Translations under genes and position numbers: made by a program
Source of the DNA: CANJUD01 sp043750035
GTDB taxonomy: Bacteria > Bacteroidota > Bacteroidia > UKL13-3
Direction: 5' to 3'
Length of the DNA: 48,157 nucleotides
NCBI GenBank assembly: GCA_043750035.1
Contig: JAYVCI010000037.1
Coordinates: forward strand, 1-48,157
Shown: one piece after another, positions 16,251-24,959 of the stretch
How the letters are laid out: each line of letters starts with the position of its first letter
How positions within the stretch are numbered: position 1 is the stretch's first letter
Notes under the pieces: model-generated
Databases searched by the model: none
What the model saw: the letters and a program-made list of their open reading frames with translations, nothing else
Told to the model about the DNA's origin: nothing

Positions 16251-16944
16251 ATTATTTCTCATCCCCACACTACTGCATCCCGAGGCAGAACTTTCTACCT
16301 TATCGCCACATGTTATAGAGACTGTCCATAGGATAAAACATTATATAGTAGAGACTCCAAAAACTGGAAGAGCGTTTATAAAAAAATGTAACCCACAAAC
16401 CAATTTCAACGATATTATTATATATGAACTGAACGAGCACACGCCCCCAAATGAGTTCACAGATTTTCTCACTGCTATAAGGCTAGGCCACGATGTAGGA
16501 TTAATGAGCGATGCCGGCCTTCCCTGCACCGCCGACCCAGGTGCCAAAGCAGTTGCCATTGCCCACCAAAAAAATATTGCAGTAGTGCCGTTAACTGGGC
16601 CATCCTCCATCTATTTATCATTAATGGCCTCTGGCTTGAACGGGCAAAATTTTATGTTCCATGGTTATTTGCCCATTGAAAAAATTGCTCGATTACAAAA
16701 AATAAAAGAGTTGGAAAAATTATCACAACAATATAAATCAACCCAGATATTTATTGAAACGCCCTACCGCAATAATTCTATGTTGCATGATTTAGTGGCC
16801 CACCTGAAACCGCAAACCCGTTTATGTGTGGCTTACAACCTGCAAAGCAATGAAGAAACTATAATAACAAATACTATTGAAAACTGGAAAGAAAAACTCC
16901 CAGATATACATAAAAAACCTGCTATTTTTTTATTCCAAACTTAG
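16240..16944 (+). CDS. RsmI-like SAM-dependent methyltransferase (tetrapyrrole-methylase fold)
   Basis: 234 residues; canonical RsmI has about 280. RsmI methylates the 2'-OH of C1402 in 16S rRNA. Visible equivalents of RsmI motifs are GLMSDAGLPCTADPGAKAVAIAH (near 86-108), PLTGPSSIYLSLMASGLNGQNFMFHGYLP and FIETPYRNNSMLHDL. The N-terminal glycine motif of RsmI (VATPIGN) is replaced by LFLIPTLL, and the C-terminal domain is missing. It may be a paralogue with another target. It overlaps the preceding gene by 11 bp and is the last gene of the run. Confidence 0.78.
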   Translation: MQGKLFLIPTLLHPEAELSTLSPHVIETVHRIKHYIVETPKTGRAFIKKCNPQTNFNDIIIYELNEHTPPNEFTDFLTAIRLGHDVGLMSDAGLPCTADPGAKAVAIAHQKNIAVVPLTGPSSIYLSLMASGLNGQNFMFHGYLPIEKIARLQKIKELEKLSQQYKSTQIFIETPYRNNSMLHDLVAHLKPQTRLCVAYNLQSNEETIITNTIENWKEKLPDIHKKPAIFLFQT

Positions 16945-17030
16945 TCGGCCTCTTTCATACTCTTTATGTTCATTGCAGAGCTCGATAGTTATCTTTGGCC
17001 TAATCAAAATACAATTTCGCTATTATACTT

Positions 17031-17140
17031 ATGTTCGACCCCATCGGGGTCGCACATCGTCGGAAAGCAGCGAATAGATTAGATACTTGAATTATGAAAG
17101 ATGTGTAATTTGCTAGCTGTACATTCGCCGCGGCGAATGT
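17031..17140. repeat. Two palindromic repeats in the gap before the LuxE-type gene
   Basis: 17031-17052 repeats 22 bp of the element at 3322-3343. 17121-17140 is a perfect 20-bp palindrome with the core TTCGCCGCGGCGAA. The gap is also framed by CCTCTTTCATA (about 16949) and its near inverse TATGAAAGA (about 17094), words that frame the hairpin at 5463-5531 as well. Confidence 0.75.
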
Positions 17141-17159
17141 GCGTTCAGTGAGAAAAATA

Positions 17160-18158
17160 TTATATATACAACAAACTGCATCCACGCACATCGCTGTAGT
17201 CAAGCCTTCCCGCTGTTTCAAAAGTATTGTTGTGGTGCGTTTTACCTATATCATCGGTAGCCAAAAAACTACAGGAATATATATTCGCCAGATCGATAAT
17301 ATTGATCCCGCCCCATTGTTCATCACCAATTATTTGCATGGGGTCATCTGTACTTCTAATCATTATTTTCAACCACGGTGGTGCAGCAAAAATTCCATTA
17401 CCTTTTGAGTATGCCTGCGACAACATTTCGGTCATCCCATATTCTGAATGAATACGGTCAACACCAAATTGTGTAGTTAAATATTGGTGAAGCTCTGCTT
17501 TCTGCATTTCCCTTTTGCGGCCTTTCATCCCTCCCGTTTCCATTATTATTGTATGGTTTAGTTTCTTGGGAAACTGTTCGGCAAAATCCATCAAAGCAAA
17601 AGTAACACCCAATAATATTGTGGGCTGTCTATTGGTTTCGCATAAATCAATGGTGTGCGATAGCTTTTCAAATCCGATAGTTATCGGGTCATCAATATAA
17701 AAGCCGCTTTGCTCACTGCCCGACTTCTCTATCAATTTATTAACCATATATACCAATGACGAACCTTGCCTCTCAATATAACTGGGCAACAAGGCCAATA
17801 TGCAATAATTATGAATGGGTCCGTAAAAAAGCTCAAATGCTTTCATGAAACTGGCTTCATATAATTGCAACGATGCCACAGGATGCAAACTTTGCCCAGT
17901 GTTGGTTGTAGAACTACTGCTAAATGTAGTTTCGGGTATTTGCTCCGAAACTATAACAGAATGGTTTTTGAAAAAAGAAACTGGTAAAAATGGAATTTGC
18001 TCAATGCGAGAAATACCAACAGGATTTGTACCTACAAAATTACAAAAGTCATGATAAACTTTATTGTGCTCGTACTGAAACTTGAAAACTTCTATAGCTA
18101 ACTCAGCAAAATTGCTTTCTTGGGTATCAAAAATAATATTTGTGTTGCCTTCTAACAA
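17160..18158 (-). CDS. LuxE/PaaK-type acyl-protein synthetase family protein
   Basis: 332 residues. The N-terminus (NFAELAIEVFKFQYEHNKVYHDFCNFVG), then IPFLPVSFFKNHSVI and FSSSSTTNTGQS (adenylate-type phosphate-binding Ser/Thr/Gly loop), match the LuxE domain family. It is related to LuxE acyl-protein synthetases and to phenylacetate-CoA ligase PaaK. In Bacteroidota such proteins are often called acyltransferases; the substrate is unknown. The start is unusual: a TAG lies two codons upstream of a TTG at 18158 and no ATG occurs before about residue 109, so TTG is the only start that keeps the domain. A -7 box ends 6 nt before it. The acidic gene ends 27 bp upstream. Confidence 0.82.
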   Translation of the reverse strand: MLEGNTNIIFDTQESNFAELAIEVFKFQYEHNKVYHDFCNFVGTNPVGISRIEQIPFLPVSFFKNHSVIVSEQIPETTFSSSSTTNTGQSLHPVASLQLYEASFMKAFELFYGPIHNYCILALLPSYIERQGSSLVYMVNKLIEKSGSEQSGFYIDDPITIGFEKLSHTIDLCETNRQPTILLGVTFALMDFAEQFPKKLNHTIIMETGGMKGRKREMQKAELHQYLTTQFGVDRIHSEYGMTEMLSQAYSKGNGIFAAPPWLKIMIRSTDDPMQIIGDEQWGGINIIDLANIYSCSFLATDDIGKTHHNNTFETAGRLDYSDVRGCSLLYI

Positions 18159-18164
18159 AGGCTA

Positions 18165-18172
18165 CAAATTTA
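18165..18172 (-). promoter_or_regulatory. -7 box abutting the TTG start of the LuxE-type gene
   Basis: TAAATTTG on the minus strand, 6 nt before the TTG at 18158, fits TAnnTTTG. No convincing -33 box is seen, so the alternative is read-through from the acidic gene. Confidence 0.4.
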
Positions 18173-18185
18173 ATGGCATCTTGTA

Positions 18186-18434
18186 TTATTCGTCATCGTC
18201 TTCCTCAACAAAATCTTCGTAATGCTTTTTGCTGTCAAATTCCTTTTCCACTTCATCGTCGTCCAATTCTTCAAAGTCGCCATCTATAATAGGGGGTACA
18301 TCTTTCCCCCCGTCGTCTGGCAAATCTTCTTTGCTATCGAAATCATCATCTGGATCCACATGGATTCTCTTGGGGTGCTTTTCATCCTCATAATCGTGCA
18401 AGCCCGAAAGCTCGTCATTTTTAGAAGTTTTCAT
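18186..18434 (-). CDS. Highly acidic small protein, function unknown
   Basis: 82 residues, about 40 percent Asp plus Glu (EDEKHPKRIHVDPDDDFDSKEDLPDD, ending EDDDE). It has no signal peptide or hydrophobic segment, so it is cytoplasmic and probably disordered. The start ATG at 18434 follows an A/T-rich leader. The base composition and periodicity look like real coding sequence rather than a chance frame. It could be a binding partner of a basic protein or of the LuxE-type neighbour; that is speculation. Confidence 0.65.
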   Translation of the reverse strand: MKTSKNDELSGLHDYEDEKHPKRIHVDPDDDFDSKEDLPDDGGKDVPPIIDGDFEELDDDEVEKEFDSKKHYEDFVEEDDDE

Positions 18435-18503
18435 ATTATTTTGGGGTTAGTTTTTGGTTTCTATTTTATATAAAAAAGAGTGCTTATTTCTTGCTTATTA
18501 ATT

Positions 18504-18511
18504 CAAAGGTA
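18504..18511 (-). promoter_or_regulatory. Candidate -7 box(es) for the acidic gene in the 300-bp divergent gap
   Basis: TACCTTTG on the minus strand at 18504-18511. Further matches are TAACTTTG at 18527-18534 and TACTTTTG at 18612-18619, the last with a TTG 23 bp upstream. For pitA on the plus strand only a partial box (TTATTTGC near 18703) is seen. Nothing else stands out in 18435-18734. Confidence 0.35.
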
Positions 18512-18734
18512 GAAAAGCATTTTCAACAAAGTTAATAGGTATTATAGTGATACTGGTTTACATATCTGACATACAGGCTAATAAAATTTTAAATCTTTTT
18601 GTACAGCCCTACAAAAGTAACACTTTTTTGCATTCTTGGGTCCAATAACAAATCAATTTGTAAAAAACAAGCGGACTTAACAATTAGGAAATATTAAGTT
18701 AATTTATTTGCGGTGAAATTAAACAAAAAATTAT

Positions 18735-20132
18735 ATGTTTTCATTAACCACTGGGCTTACTATTTTATTACTACTCTGCCTACTATGTGCTTGTATCTTT
18801 GAATTTATCAATGGCTTTCACGATACAGCCAATGCAGTTGCAACTGTTATTTACACCAAATCATTAAAACCCACCCAGGCAGTAATCTGGTCGGGTATAT
18901 GGAATGCCTTAGGCGTATTCTTTGGGGGGATTGGTGTTACACTAAGCATTGTAGCTTTGCTGCCCATCGAAACATTAATCGACCCCAATATATATCACAA
19001 TATAGGAATGATAATGGCTTTGCTGCTCACTGCTATTTCATGGAATTTTTTCACATGGTACTTGGGTATCCCTTGTTCTAGCTCTCACACCCTTATAGGG
19101 TCTATTCTTGGTGTTGGGCTGGGGTACCAAATGATGTATGAAACTGATGCGATAAACTGGAAGAAGGCGGGAGAAATTGGCACTTCATTAATAGTGTCCC
19201 CGCTGGTTGGTTTTAGTTTGGCCATATTTTTAATGTTCATACTTCGCCGTATGCTCACCAAAAAGAATATTATATTTAAAGAAACCGGCCCTGATGAAAA
19301 ACCTCCTTTCTGGGTAAGAAGTATCTTGGTGGTAACTTGTACTTTGGTTAGCTTTTTCCATGGACAGAATGATGGTCAAAAAGGAATTGGGCTGATGATG
19401 CTGATTTTGATTGCCATTGTGCCAGGGTATTTTGCCATTAATAGCACGATGACCATGGACAATATGAAACCTGCCCTTGAAAAAGTACATGAAAAATTTG
19501 CGATGATTGATAAGACCCAATTGAAAGAAAAAGACACACTCGAATATAATAAAATGCAATCCAGCATAAAAAAACTGGAAGTACTTGTAAGCCAGCCTGC
19601 GGAAGTACAAAAAGCGGATTCAACCAAATTCGGTTACCGCAAACACATTTTGGTTTTGGGCAAAAGCTATGAAAATCTTTTGAAAGGCGGCCATGTAAAT
19701 TTGAGCGAAAAAAACCAGGCCGAATTGAAGAAAAGTGGAATAGGCGAACTAAAAAAATATACTGACTTTGCTCCTGAGTGGGTTATTATACTAATTGCCC
19801 TTTCATTAGGTTTAGGAACCATGATAGGCTGGAAACGAATTGTGGTAACCATCGGAGAAAAAATTGGCAAGCAACACCTTACCTATTCACAAGGAGCAAG
19901 TGCCGAGATTGTAGCTTCTGCCACCATCGGTTTTGCGAGTTATTTTAACCTCCCAGTAAGTACCACCCATGTGCTTTCATCAGGCATTGCGGGCAGTATG
20001 GTAGCTACCAAAGGTGTGAAAAACCTGCAAGCAAAAACAGTGAAAAATATATTGATTGCCTGGGTGCTTACCTTGCCCGTTTGTATGTTGTTAGCTGGTT
20101 CATTATTCTGGTTGTTCAGAACAATATTATAA
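18735..20132 (+). CDS. pitA: Inorganic phosphate transporter, Pit family
   Basis: 465 residues. The Pit/PiT signature repeats are present: FINGFHDTANAVATVIYTKS near residue 28 and QGASAEIVASATIGFASYFN near 385, followed by LPVSTTHVLSSGIAGS. These proteins symport metal-phosphate complexes with protons or Na+ across the inner membrane. About 110 hydrophilic residues (roughly 240-350, Lys- and Glu-rich, predicted helical) separate the two halves, much longer than the loop I expect in E. coli PitA. No phoU-like gene is adjacent. It is transcribed alone and ends in a shared hairpin with priA. Confidence 0.92.
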   Translation: MFSLTTGLTILLLLCLLCACIFEFINGFHDTANAVATVIYTKSLKPTQAVIWSGIWNALGVFFGGIGVTLSIVALLPIETLIDPNIYHNIGMIMALLLTAISWNFFTWYLGIPCSSSHTLIGSILGVGLGYQMMYETDAINWKKAGEIGTSLIVSPLVGFSLAIFLMFILRRMLTKKNIIFKETGPDEKPPFWVRSILVVTCTLVSFFHGQNDGQKGIGLMMLILIAIVPGYFAINSTMTMDNMKPALEKVHEKFAMIDKTQLKEKDTLEYNKMQSSIKKLEVLVSQPAEVQKADSTKFGYRKHILVLGKSYENLLKGGHVNLSEKNQAELKKSGIGELKKYTDFAPEWVIILIALSLGLGTMIGWKRIVVTIGEKIGKQHLTYSQGASAEIVASATIGFASYFNLPVSTTHVLSSGIAGSMVATKGVKNLQAKTVKNILIAWVLTLPVCMLLAGSLFWLFRTIL

Positions 20133-20135
20133 ACA

Positions 20136-20195
20136 AGTGAAAAACTAAAAGTGAAAAGTGAACAATACAACTTTTTACTTTTAGTTTTTCACTTT
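20136..20195. terminator. Bidirectional terminator between pitA and priA
   Basis: A 25-bp stem with one mismatch: AAGTGAAAAACTAAAAGTG pairs with its inverse starting near 20171. It lies between convergent stops at 20132 and 20200 and has A- and T-rich sides, so it can serve both genes. Confidence 0.75.
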
Positions 20196-20199
20196 TAGT

Positions 20200-22683
20200 T
20201 TAATAAGGATCCACATCAGGTATTATATAAGTACTTTTATATTTCACTGATATAATTTCGCGACACTCATTTATATAGTTTTTCAATTTGCTCATGGATA
20301 TAGTCCCATTCTCCACTTTAATAAGCAAATGCCATATATAATGATCTTTCAGTTTTGATTGATAAGGCTTTTCAGGCCCCATCACCCTGCTGCCCAGTTT
20401 TTGTTTGAGCAATGATGCAAGTTCTTTTGCTGCTTGTTCGGCAGTGGTAAAGTTTTTATGTCTCAGCGTTATTTTTATCATCCTACAAAAAGGCGGGAAT
20501 AAATGCTGCTCTCGTTGTTCAATTTCTCTTTTATATAATCCTGTGTAATCATTGTTTAATACCAATTCCAATACATAATGATCAACAGAAGATGTTTGAA
20601 TAATTACTTTACCCTTTTCTTGTCGCCGTCCACTACGTCCACTCACTTGTACCAGCATTTGGAAAGTTCGCTCATTGGCTCTAAAATCGGGGAAGTGCAG
20701 CATCTGGTCTGCATTCATGATTCCTACCAAAATCACATTTTCAAAATCCAATCCTTTGCTCACCATTTGGGTACCCACCAAAATATCGGTACGCATTTCT
20801 TCCAAATCTTTTATAATGTTTTGATGCCCTTTTTTGCTGCGTGTGGTTTCCAAATCCATTCGTGCTATTCGTGCATTTGGAAATAATATCTTCAAATCGT
20901 CTTCTATCATTTCTGTGCCGTATCCTTTGGGAGTAAGGTCTTTCGAGCCACAGGCTTTGCAAATATTCGTTACCTTTTCAAAATAACCACAGTAATGGCA
21001 TTTTAATAAATCGGAATATTTATGATAGGTGAGTGCCACATCGCAATGTACACACTTGGCCACCCAACCACAATTGCCACATTCGTGAACAGGAATAAAA
21101 CCCCTGCGATTTTGAAAGATAATAGCCTGCTTGTGGTTCTCTAAAGTTTCTTCAATCGCTTCTAAAAGCAATGGGGTAAAATTGCGTTTCAGGTGCATAT
21201 ACTTTTTTGCCTCCGCTACATTGGCCAATTCCATATCGGGCATTTCAACACCGCCAAATCGGGTAAACATCTCTACCAAACCATACTTGCCTGTGGTAGT
21301 ATTATAATAAGTTTCAATAGCAGGCGTTGCCGAACCCAATACCACTTTTGCCCCGTGCATTTTGGCCAATACAATCGCTGCATCACGGCCATGGTAGCGG
21401 GGTGCTGGCTCCTGCTGTTTGTAGCTGGGCTCATGTTCTTCGTCTACTATTATAAGTCCCAAGTTATCATAAGGTAAAAATAATGACGAACGCGGACCCA
21501 ATATAATATCAACTTTTTTTGATGCTAATTTATTCCAAATTTCTACACGTTCATTCTCATTAAATTTGGAATGCGAAACCAAAATTCTGTTTCCAAAATA
21601 TTTGCTTAGGCGTTCTATCATTTGCCCGGTAAGTGCAATCTCTGGCAACATATATAATACTTGTTTGCCTTCCTTTAATGCTTGCTCTATCAGCTTAACA
21701 TATATATGTGTTTTGCCACTGCCTGTTACACCATGTATTAAACTTACTTCTTTGTTCGCAGTATATAATTGTTCGCATATAAGTTTGTATGCTTGCTTTT
21801 GTGCTTCGTTAAGTTCGAAATTGGCAATTTCTACAACTTCGTTATTTTTTATCCTGTCAGTATTTTCTATATAGGTTTCAAAAATACCTTTATCAATCAG
21901 CGTTTTTATAACAGCCGATCCGATAGCTATCGGATTGGATAACTTGCTCAAATCTGAGCGTTGAATTTTGCCAGAAGTTTGTCGCATTTGCATAAACTGC
22001 ATCAGTGCATCTACCTGTTTGGGAGCTTTTTTCTCTAGCTGTGCAAACAGTTTCTCTAATGCCTCTTCACTATCATATTCGCTACTTAGTTTTATATATT
22101 CAACAGTTTTTGCTTTATAAGTTTTGATAATTTCTTCCTTCACCCAAATCAGCTCTCGTTGAAACAAAGATTTGATTACTGCATACACATTTTTTACTTC
22201 AAGAATATTTGAAATCTGTTTGATGGTAAGTTCTTTTTGCGTTTCCAGAGCCTCTATAATAAAATATTCCTTATCGCTCAACTTTTCATAATCCACTTCC
22301 CTATCCCCACGCAAAATAATCCGCGTTTCCGACTCCAGTTTCAATCCCGCAGGCAGTGCCGCATTCATCACTTCACCAGGCGTACACATATAATAACTCG
22401 CCATCCATTTCCAAAAAGCAAGTTGTATATCACTTACCAGTGCATGCTCATCAACCACAGCCTGAATATACTTTGCCTGATAAATTGTAGGAACACGATG
22501 GTGTACCTCCACTATAATACCCGCATACACCCTCGACTTGCCAAACTGCACCACCACCCGCTTGCCCACACCCACCTCGCCCTCGAATACCTGCGGCACT
22601 CTATAGGTAAAAAACCCCGGCAAATAGAATGGTAGCACCACATCTACAAACAAGGTTTCGGTTGGTATGAGTTCTTGGGTCAT
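20200..22683 (-). CDS. priA: Primosomal protein N' (replication restart helicase)
   Basis: 827 residues, slightly longer than E. coli PriA (732), as is common in this phylum. PriA binds stalled forks and reloads the replisome. Visible: the N-terminal 3'-DNA-binding domain (VDVVLPFYLPGFFTYRVP), Walker A HGVTGSGKTHIYVKLIEQ, the DEEH box IIVDEEHEPSYKQ, GSATPAIETY, and paired zinc clusters CGNCGWVAKCVHC and CHYCGYFEKVTNICKACG inserted in the second helicase lobe. Then YGTEMIEDDL and motif VI QVSGRSGRR. A -7 box lies 7 nt before the ATG. Confidence 0.96.
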   Translation of the reverse strand: MTQELIPTETLFVDVVLPFYLPGFFTYRVPQVFEGEVGVGKRVVVQFGKSRVYAGIIVEVHHRVPTIYQAKYIQAVVDEHALVSDIQLAFWKWMASYYMCTPGEVMNAALPAGLKLESETRIILRGDREVDYEKLSDKEYFIIEALETQKELTIKQISNILEVKNVYAVIKSLFQRELIWVKEEIIKTYKAKTVEYIKLSSEYDSEEALEKLFAQLEKKAPKQVDALMQFMQMRQTSGKIQRSDLSKLSNPIAIGSAVIKTLIDKGIFETYIENTDRIKNNEVVEIANFELNEAQKQAYKLICEQLYTANKEVSLIHGVTGSGKTHIYVKLIEQALKEGKQVLYMLPEIALTGQMIERLSKYFGNRILVSHSKFNENERVEIWNKLASKKVDIILGPRSSLFLPYDNLGLIIVDEEHEPSYKQQEPAPRYHGRDAAIVLAKMHGAKVVLGSATPAIETYYNTTTGKYGLVEMFTRFGGVEMPDMELANVAEAKKYMHLKRNFTPLLLEAIEETLENHKQAIIFQNRRGFIPVHECGNCGWVAKCVHCDVALTYHKYSDLLKCHYCGYFEKVTNICKACGSKDLTPKGYGTEMIEDDLKILFPNARIARMDLETTRSKKGHQNIIKDLEEMRTDILVGTQMVSKGLDFENVILVGIMNADQMLHFPDFRANERTFQMLVQVSGRSGRRQEKGKVIIQTSSVDHYVLELVLNNDYTGLYKREIEQREQHLFPPFCRMIKITLRHKNFTTAEQAAKELASLLKQKLGSRVMGPEKPYQSKLKDHYIWHLLIKVENGTISMSKLKNYINECREIISVKYKSTYIIPDVDPY

Positions 22684-22690
22684 GTGGGTG

Positions 22691-22698
22691 CAAAGTTA
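22691..22698 (-). promoter_or_regulatory. -7 box abutting the priA start
   Basis: TAACTTTG followed by C on the minus strand, with seven bases to the ATG at 22683. The transcript would have almost no leader. Confidence 0.5.
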
Positions 22699-22764
22699 TA
22701 TGAAATTGCAGTATAGTTATTTCCGTTTTTCAATCCCTTTACGCGATCACTGCTCCCCCTTACG

Positions 22765-23026
22765 CGTCATTGCGAGGAGGCTTCCGACGTGGCAATCCCA
22801 TTGGGACGAAGCATTGAACAAATTTTCGCACATGCACTCGCACAACCTCTATCTCTTTCGCCGCGGCGAATTTCTCCAAAGGAGAAAGACGGTACTGTTC
22901 GAGGAAAACAATATGAATGCGATAACATTTTGTTCAATGGATGTATTATGACAATCATTTCATTGTAACTAATATAGGTTATACAACTGCCTTTGGTCGT
23001 CTCGTTTAAGAACGAGACCGACCAAA
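22765..23026. repeat. Repeat cluster in the 437-bp gap between priA and nnr
   Basis: Four items and no gene. A GTCATTGCGAGGAGGC ... GGCAATCCCA word at 22765-22800 is of the kind dispersed in many genomes. TTCGCCGCGGCGAA lies at 22857-22870, followed at once by the hairpin TTTCTCC-AAA-GGAGAAA. A long hairpin at 22992-23026 reads TTTGGTCG-TCTCGTT against AACGAGA-CCGACCAAA. The remainder is unremarkable apart from the nnr -7 box. Confidence 0.65.
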
Positions 23027-23091
23027 CGGACTTGCAGGATTCTTCCGCCCAACTCCGACTTTATACAATTCCAATTTCATATTTCCCTTCC

Positions 23092-23099
23092 TACATTTG
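23092..23099 (+). promoter_or_regulatory. -7 box for nnr
   Basis: TACATTTG, 21 nt before the ATG at 23121, fits TAnnTTTG. The -33 region is weak. Confidence 0.45.
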
Positions 23100-23120
23100 T
23101 AGTACTAAACATCTCCTCAC

Positions 23121-24626
23121 ATGAAACTCCTCACCGCCTCCCAAATAACAGCCTGGGATCAATACACCATCACCCACGAACCTATTGCCTCACATTTACT
23201 AATGGCAAGAGCTGCCGCTTTATGCACCGATTGGTTGTTTCATCATTACGCTCGTGACAAAAAATATATCATCATATGCGGCAAAGGAAATAATGGTGGC
23301 GATGGATTGGTAATTGCCAAAAATTTGAGTTCGATGGGCTTCGGAGTGGAATTATATATTTTAGAACACAAAGAAAATGCATCTGATGATTTTAAGTATT
23401 GGTATAATGATTTGCCAGAGAAAATTATAGTAAAACATATAACAGAAGACACTAACAGTTGGCCGAATTTTAATTCAAAAAATATTATAGTAGATGCGAT
23501 ATTCGGTTCTGGGCTCAACAGACCATTGGAAGGGTGGTTGAAGGATTTTATTATACATATAAATAAGCAAATTTGCGATAAGGTTTCTATAGATATTCCC
23601 AGTGGATTGCCTCCCGAATCTTATTCGGGAGATTTTTGTGATGCCACTTTATATAAAGATGCGATTATAAAATCTGATATTACTTTAACTTTCCAAATTC
23701 CCAAACTCTCTTTTTTACTTCCCGATACGGGAATATATACAAATAATTTTGAAGTCTTGGATATTGGTTTAAGCGAACAATATATAAATGATATAGAAAC
23801 GAATTATCATTATATAACACTCGAAGATATAAAACCTACTATCATACATCACCAAAAATTTACACATAAAGGAACCCGAGGACACGCCCTCCTACTCTGC
23901 GGTTCACGAGGAATGACAGGGGCTGCAATTCTTTCTGCAAAATCATGTTTGCTCAGTGGTGCAGGTTTGTGCAGTGTGCATTTGCCCGATACGGAAAGGC
24001 TTGCATTGCATAGTGCATTGCCCGAAGCATTGTGGTTGGAGATGTTGGATACAAACATATCAAAATATAATTCCCTAGCTTGTGGTTGTGGTATAGGTGA
24101 GCATGAATATGGCACTGCACTGGTCGACTGGGCAATGCTACAAAATATACCAACCGTATTCGATGCAGATGCTTTAAATATTATAGCAAAACAAAACTGG
24201 TTATCTCGATTAAAACCCAATACTATTATAACACCCCATGTAAAAGAATTTGAACGCCTCTGTAATATAGAAAATAGTACAGGGAAACAAAGATTAGAAT
24301 TGCAAATGCAAATGGCAAAAGACTATAATATTATAATAGTTTTAAAAGGTGCTCACACTTCTATATCATTACCAAATGGAAATATATATTTTAACAGTAC
24401 CGGGAATCCAATTTTGGCTACAGGAGGAAGCGGAGATATACTAACAGGAATTATTGCAGCTAATTTAGCCCAAGGCTATACGCCCGCTAATGCAGCAATG
24501 GCCGCAGTTTTCATTCATGGCCTAGCTGCAGATGAATTGGCAAAAGAGAAAGAATATATATTATCGGGCGAGGTGGCGGAGAGAGTCCCTTATGTGATAA
24601 AATCACTCTCTCTATCGTCATTCTGA
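23121..24626 (+). CDS. nnr: Bifunctional NAD(P)HX epimerase / dehydratase
   Basis: 501 residues, the length of the fused enzyme. The N-terminal YjeF_N epimerase domain carries CGKGNNGGDGLVIAKNL (near 53-69) and VDAIFGSGLNRPLEGW. The C-terminal ribokinase-like dehydratase domain carries KGTRGHALLLCGSRGMTGAA, DADALNI and the anion-hole signature ATGGSGDILTGIIAA. Together they repair hydrated NADH and NADPH using ATP or ADP. The last codons and the TGA stop lie inside a dispersed GTCATTCTGAGT repeat word. Two small palindromes, CTCCCGAATCTTATTCGGGAG-like (about 23607) and TTCCCGATACGGGAA (about 23718), sit within the coding sequence. Confidence 0.95.
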   Translation: MKLLTASQITAWDQYTITHEPIASHLLMARAAALCTDWLFHHYARDKKYIIICGKGNNGGDGLVIAKNLSSMGFGVELYILEHKENASDDFKYWYNDLPEKIIVKHITEDTNSWPNFNSKNIIVDAIFGSGLNRPLEGWLKDFIIHINKQICDKVSIDIPSGLPPESYSGDFCDATLYKDAIIKSDITLTFQIPKLSFLLPDTGIYTNNFEVLDIGLSEQYINDIETNYHYITLEDIKPTIIHHQKFTHKGTRGHALLLCGSRGMTGAAILSAKSCLLSGAGLCSVHLPDTERLALHSALPEALWLEMLDTNISKYNSLACGCGIGEHEYGTALVDWAMLQNIPTVFDADALNIIAKQNWLSRLKPNTIITPHVKEFERLCNIENSTGKQRLELQMQMAKDYNIIIVLKGAHTSISLPNGNIYFNSTGNPILATGGSGDILTGIIAANLAQGYTPANAAMAAVFIHGLAADELAKEKEYILSGEVAERVPYVIKSLSLSSF

Positions 24627-24959
24627 GTCTCGTCAGATTGCTTATAAAAACTATGTAGGATTTATTACGAGACGAAGAAACCCCGTTCGCTCTTAGCAAT
24701 CCCATCGGGCGTATGCTCGGAAATTCTAATCTGCCTATTACACTTTGGGATTTTTTTGAGGGAAACATTCCAGGATAAAGAGAGGATTAAAACTTCAAAA
24801 ATCAAAAATCGTTAAACCCGGTTCGCCGCTTCGGCAATCCTTGTTCTTAAATCAATTTACACCATCTCAAAATATTCTCGGCGAAATTTAATCTCGCCGA
24901 GCATACACTCCATGGGATTCTTCGTCGGCGGCCTCCTCAGAATGACGCTAAAGGGGATA
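24617..24959. repeat. Repeat mixture in the 333-bp gap after nnr
   Basis: It begins with GTCATTCTGAGTCTCGTC, which overlaps the nnr stop, and ends with CCTCAGAATGACGC, its rough inverse, so the gap looks like one composite inverted element. Inside are a hairpin CTCGGCGA ... TCGCCGAG (24877-24902) and AATCCTTGTTCTTAAATCA (24836-24854), repeated exactly at 43473-43491. No gene is seen. Confidence 0.6.

Noticed and set aside
21895..21945. CCGATAGCTATCGG palindrome inside priA as an inserted repeat
   Set aside because: It encodes an ordinary Pro-Ile-Ala-Ile-Gly segment, and a similar Ile-Ala-Ile-Gly occurs in hutH, so chance codon use is enough; only a comparison with orthologues could revive it.
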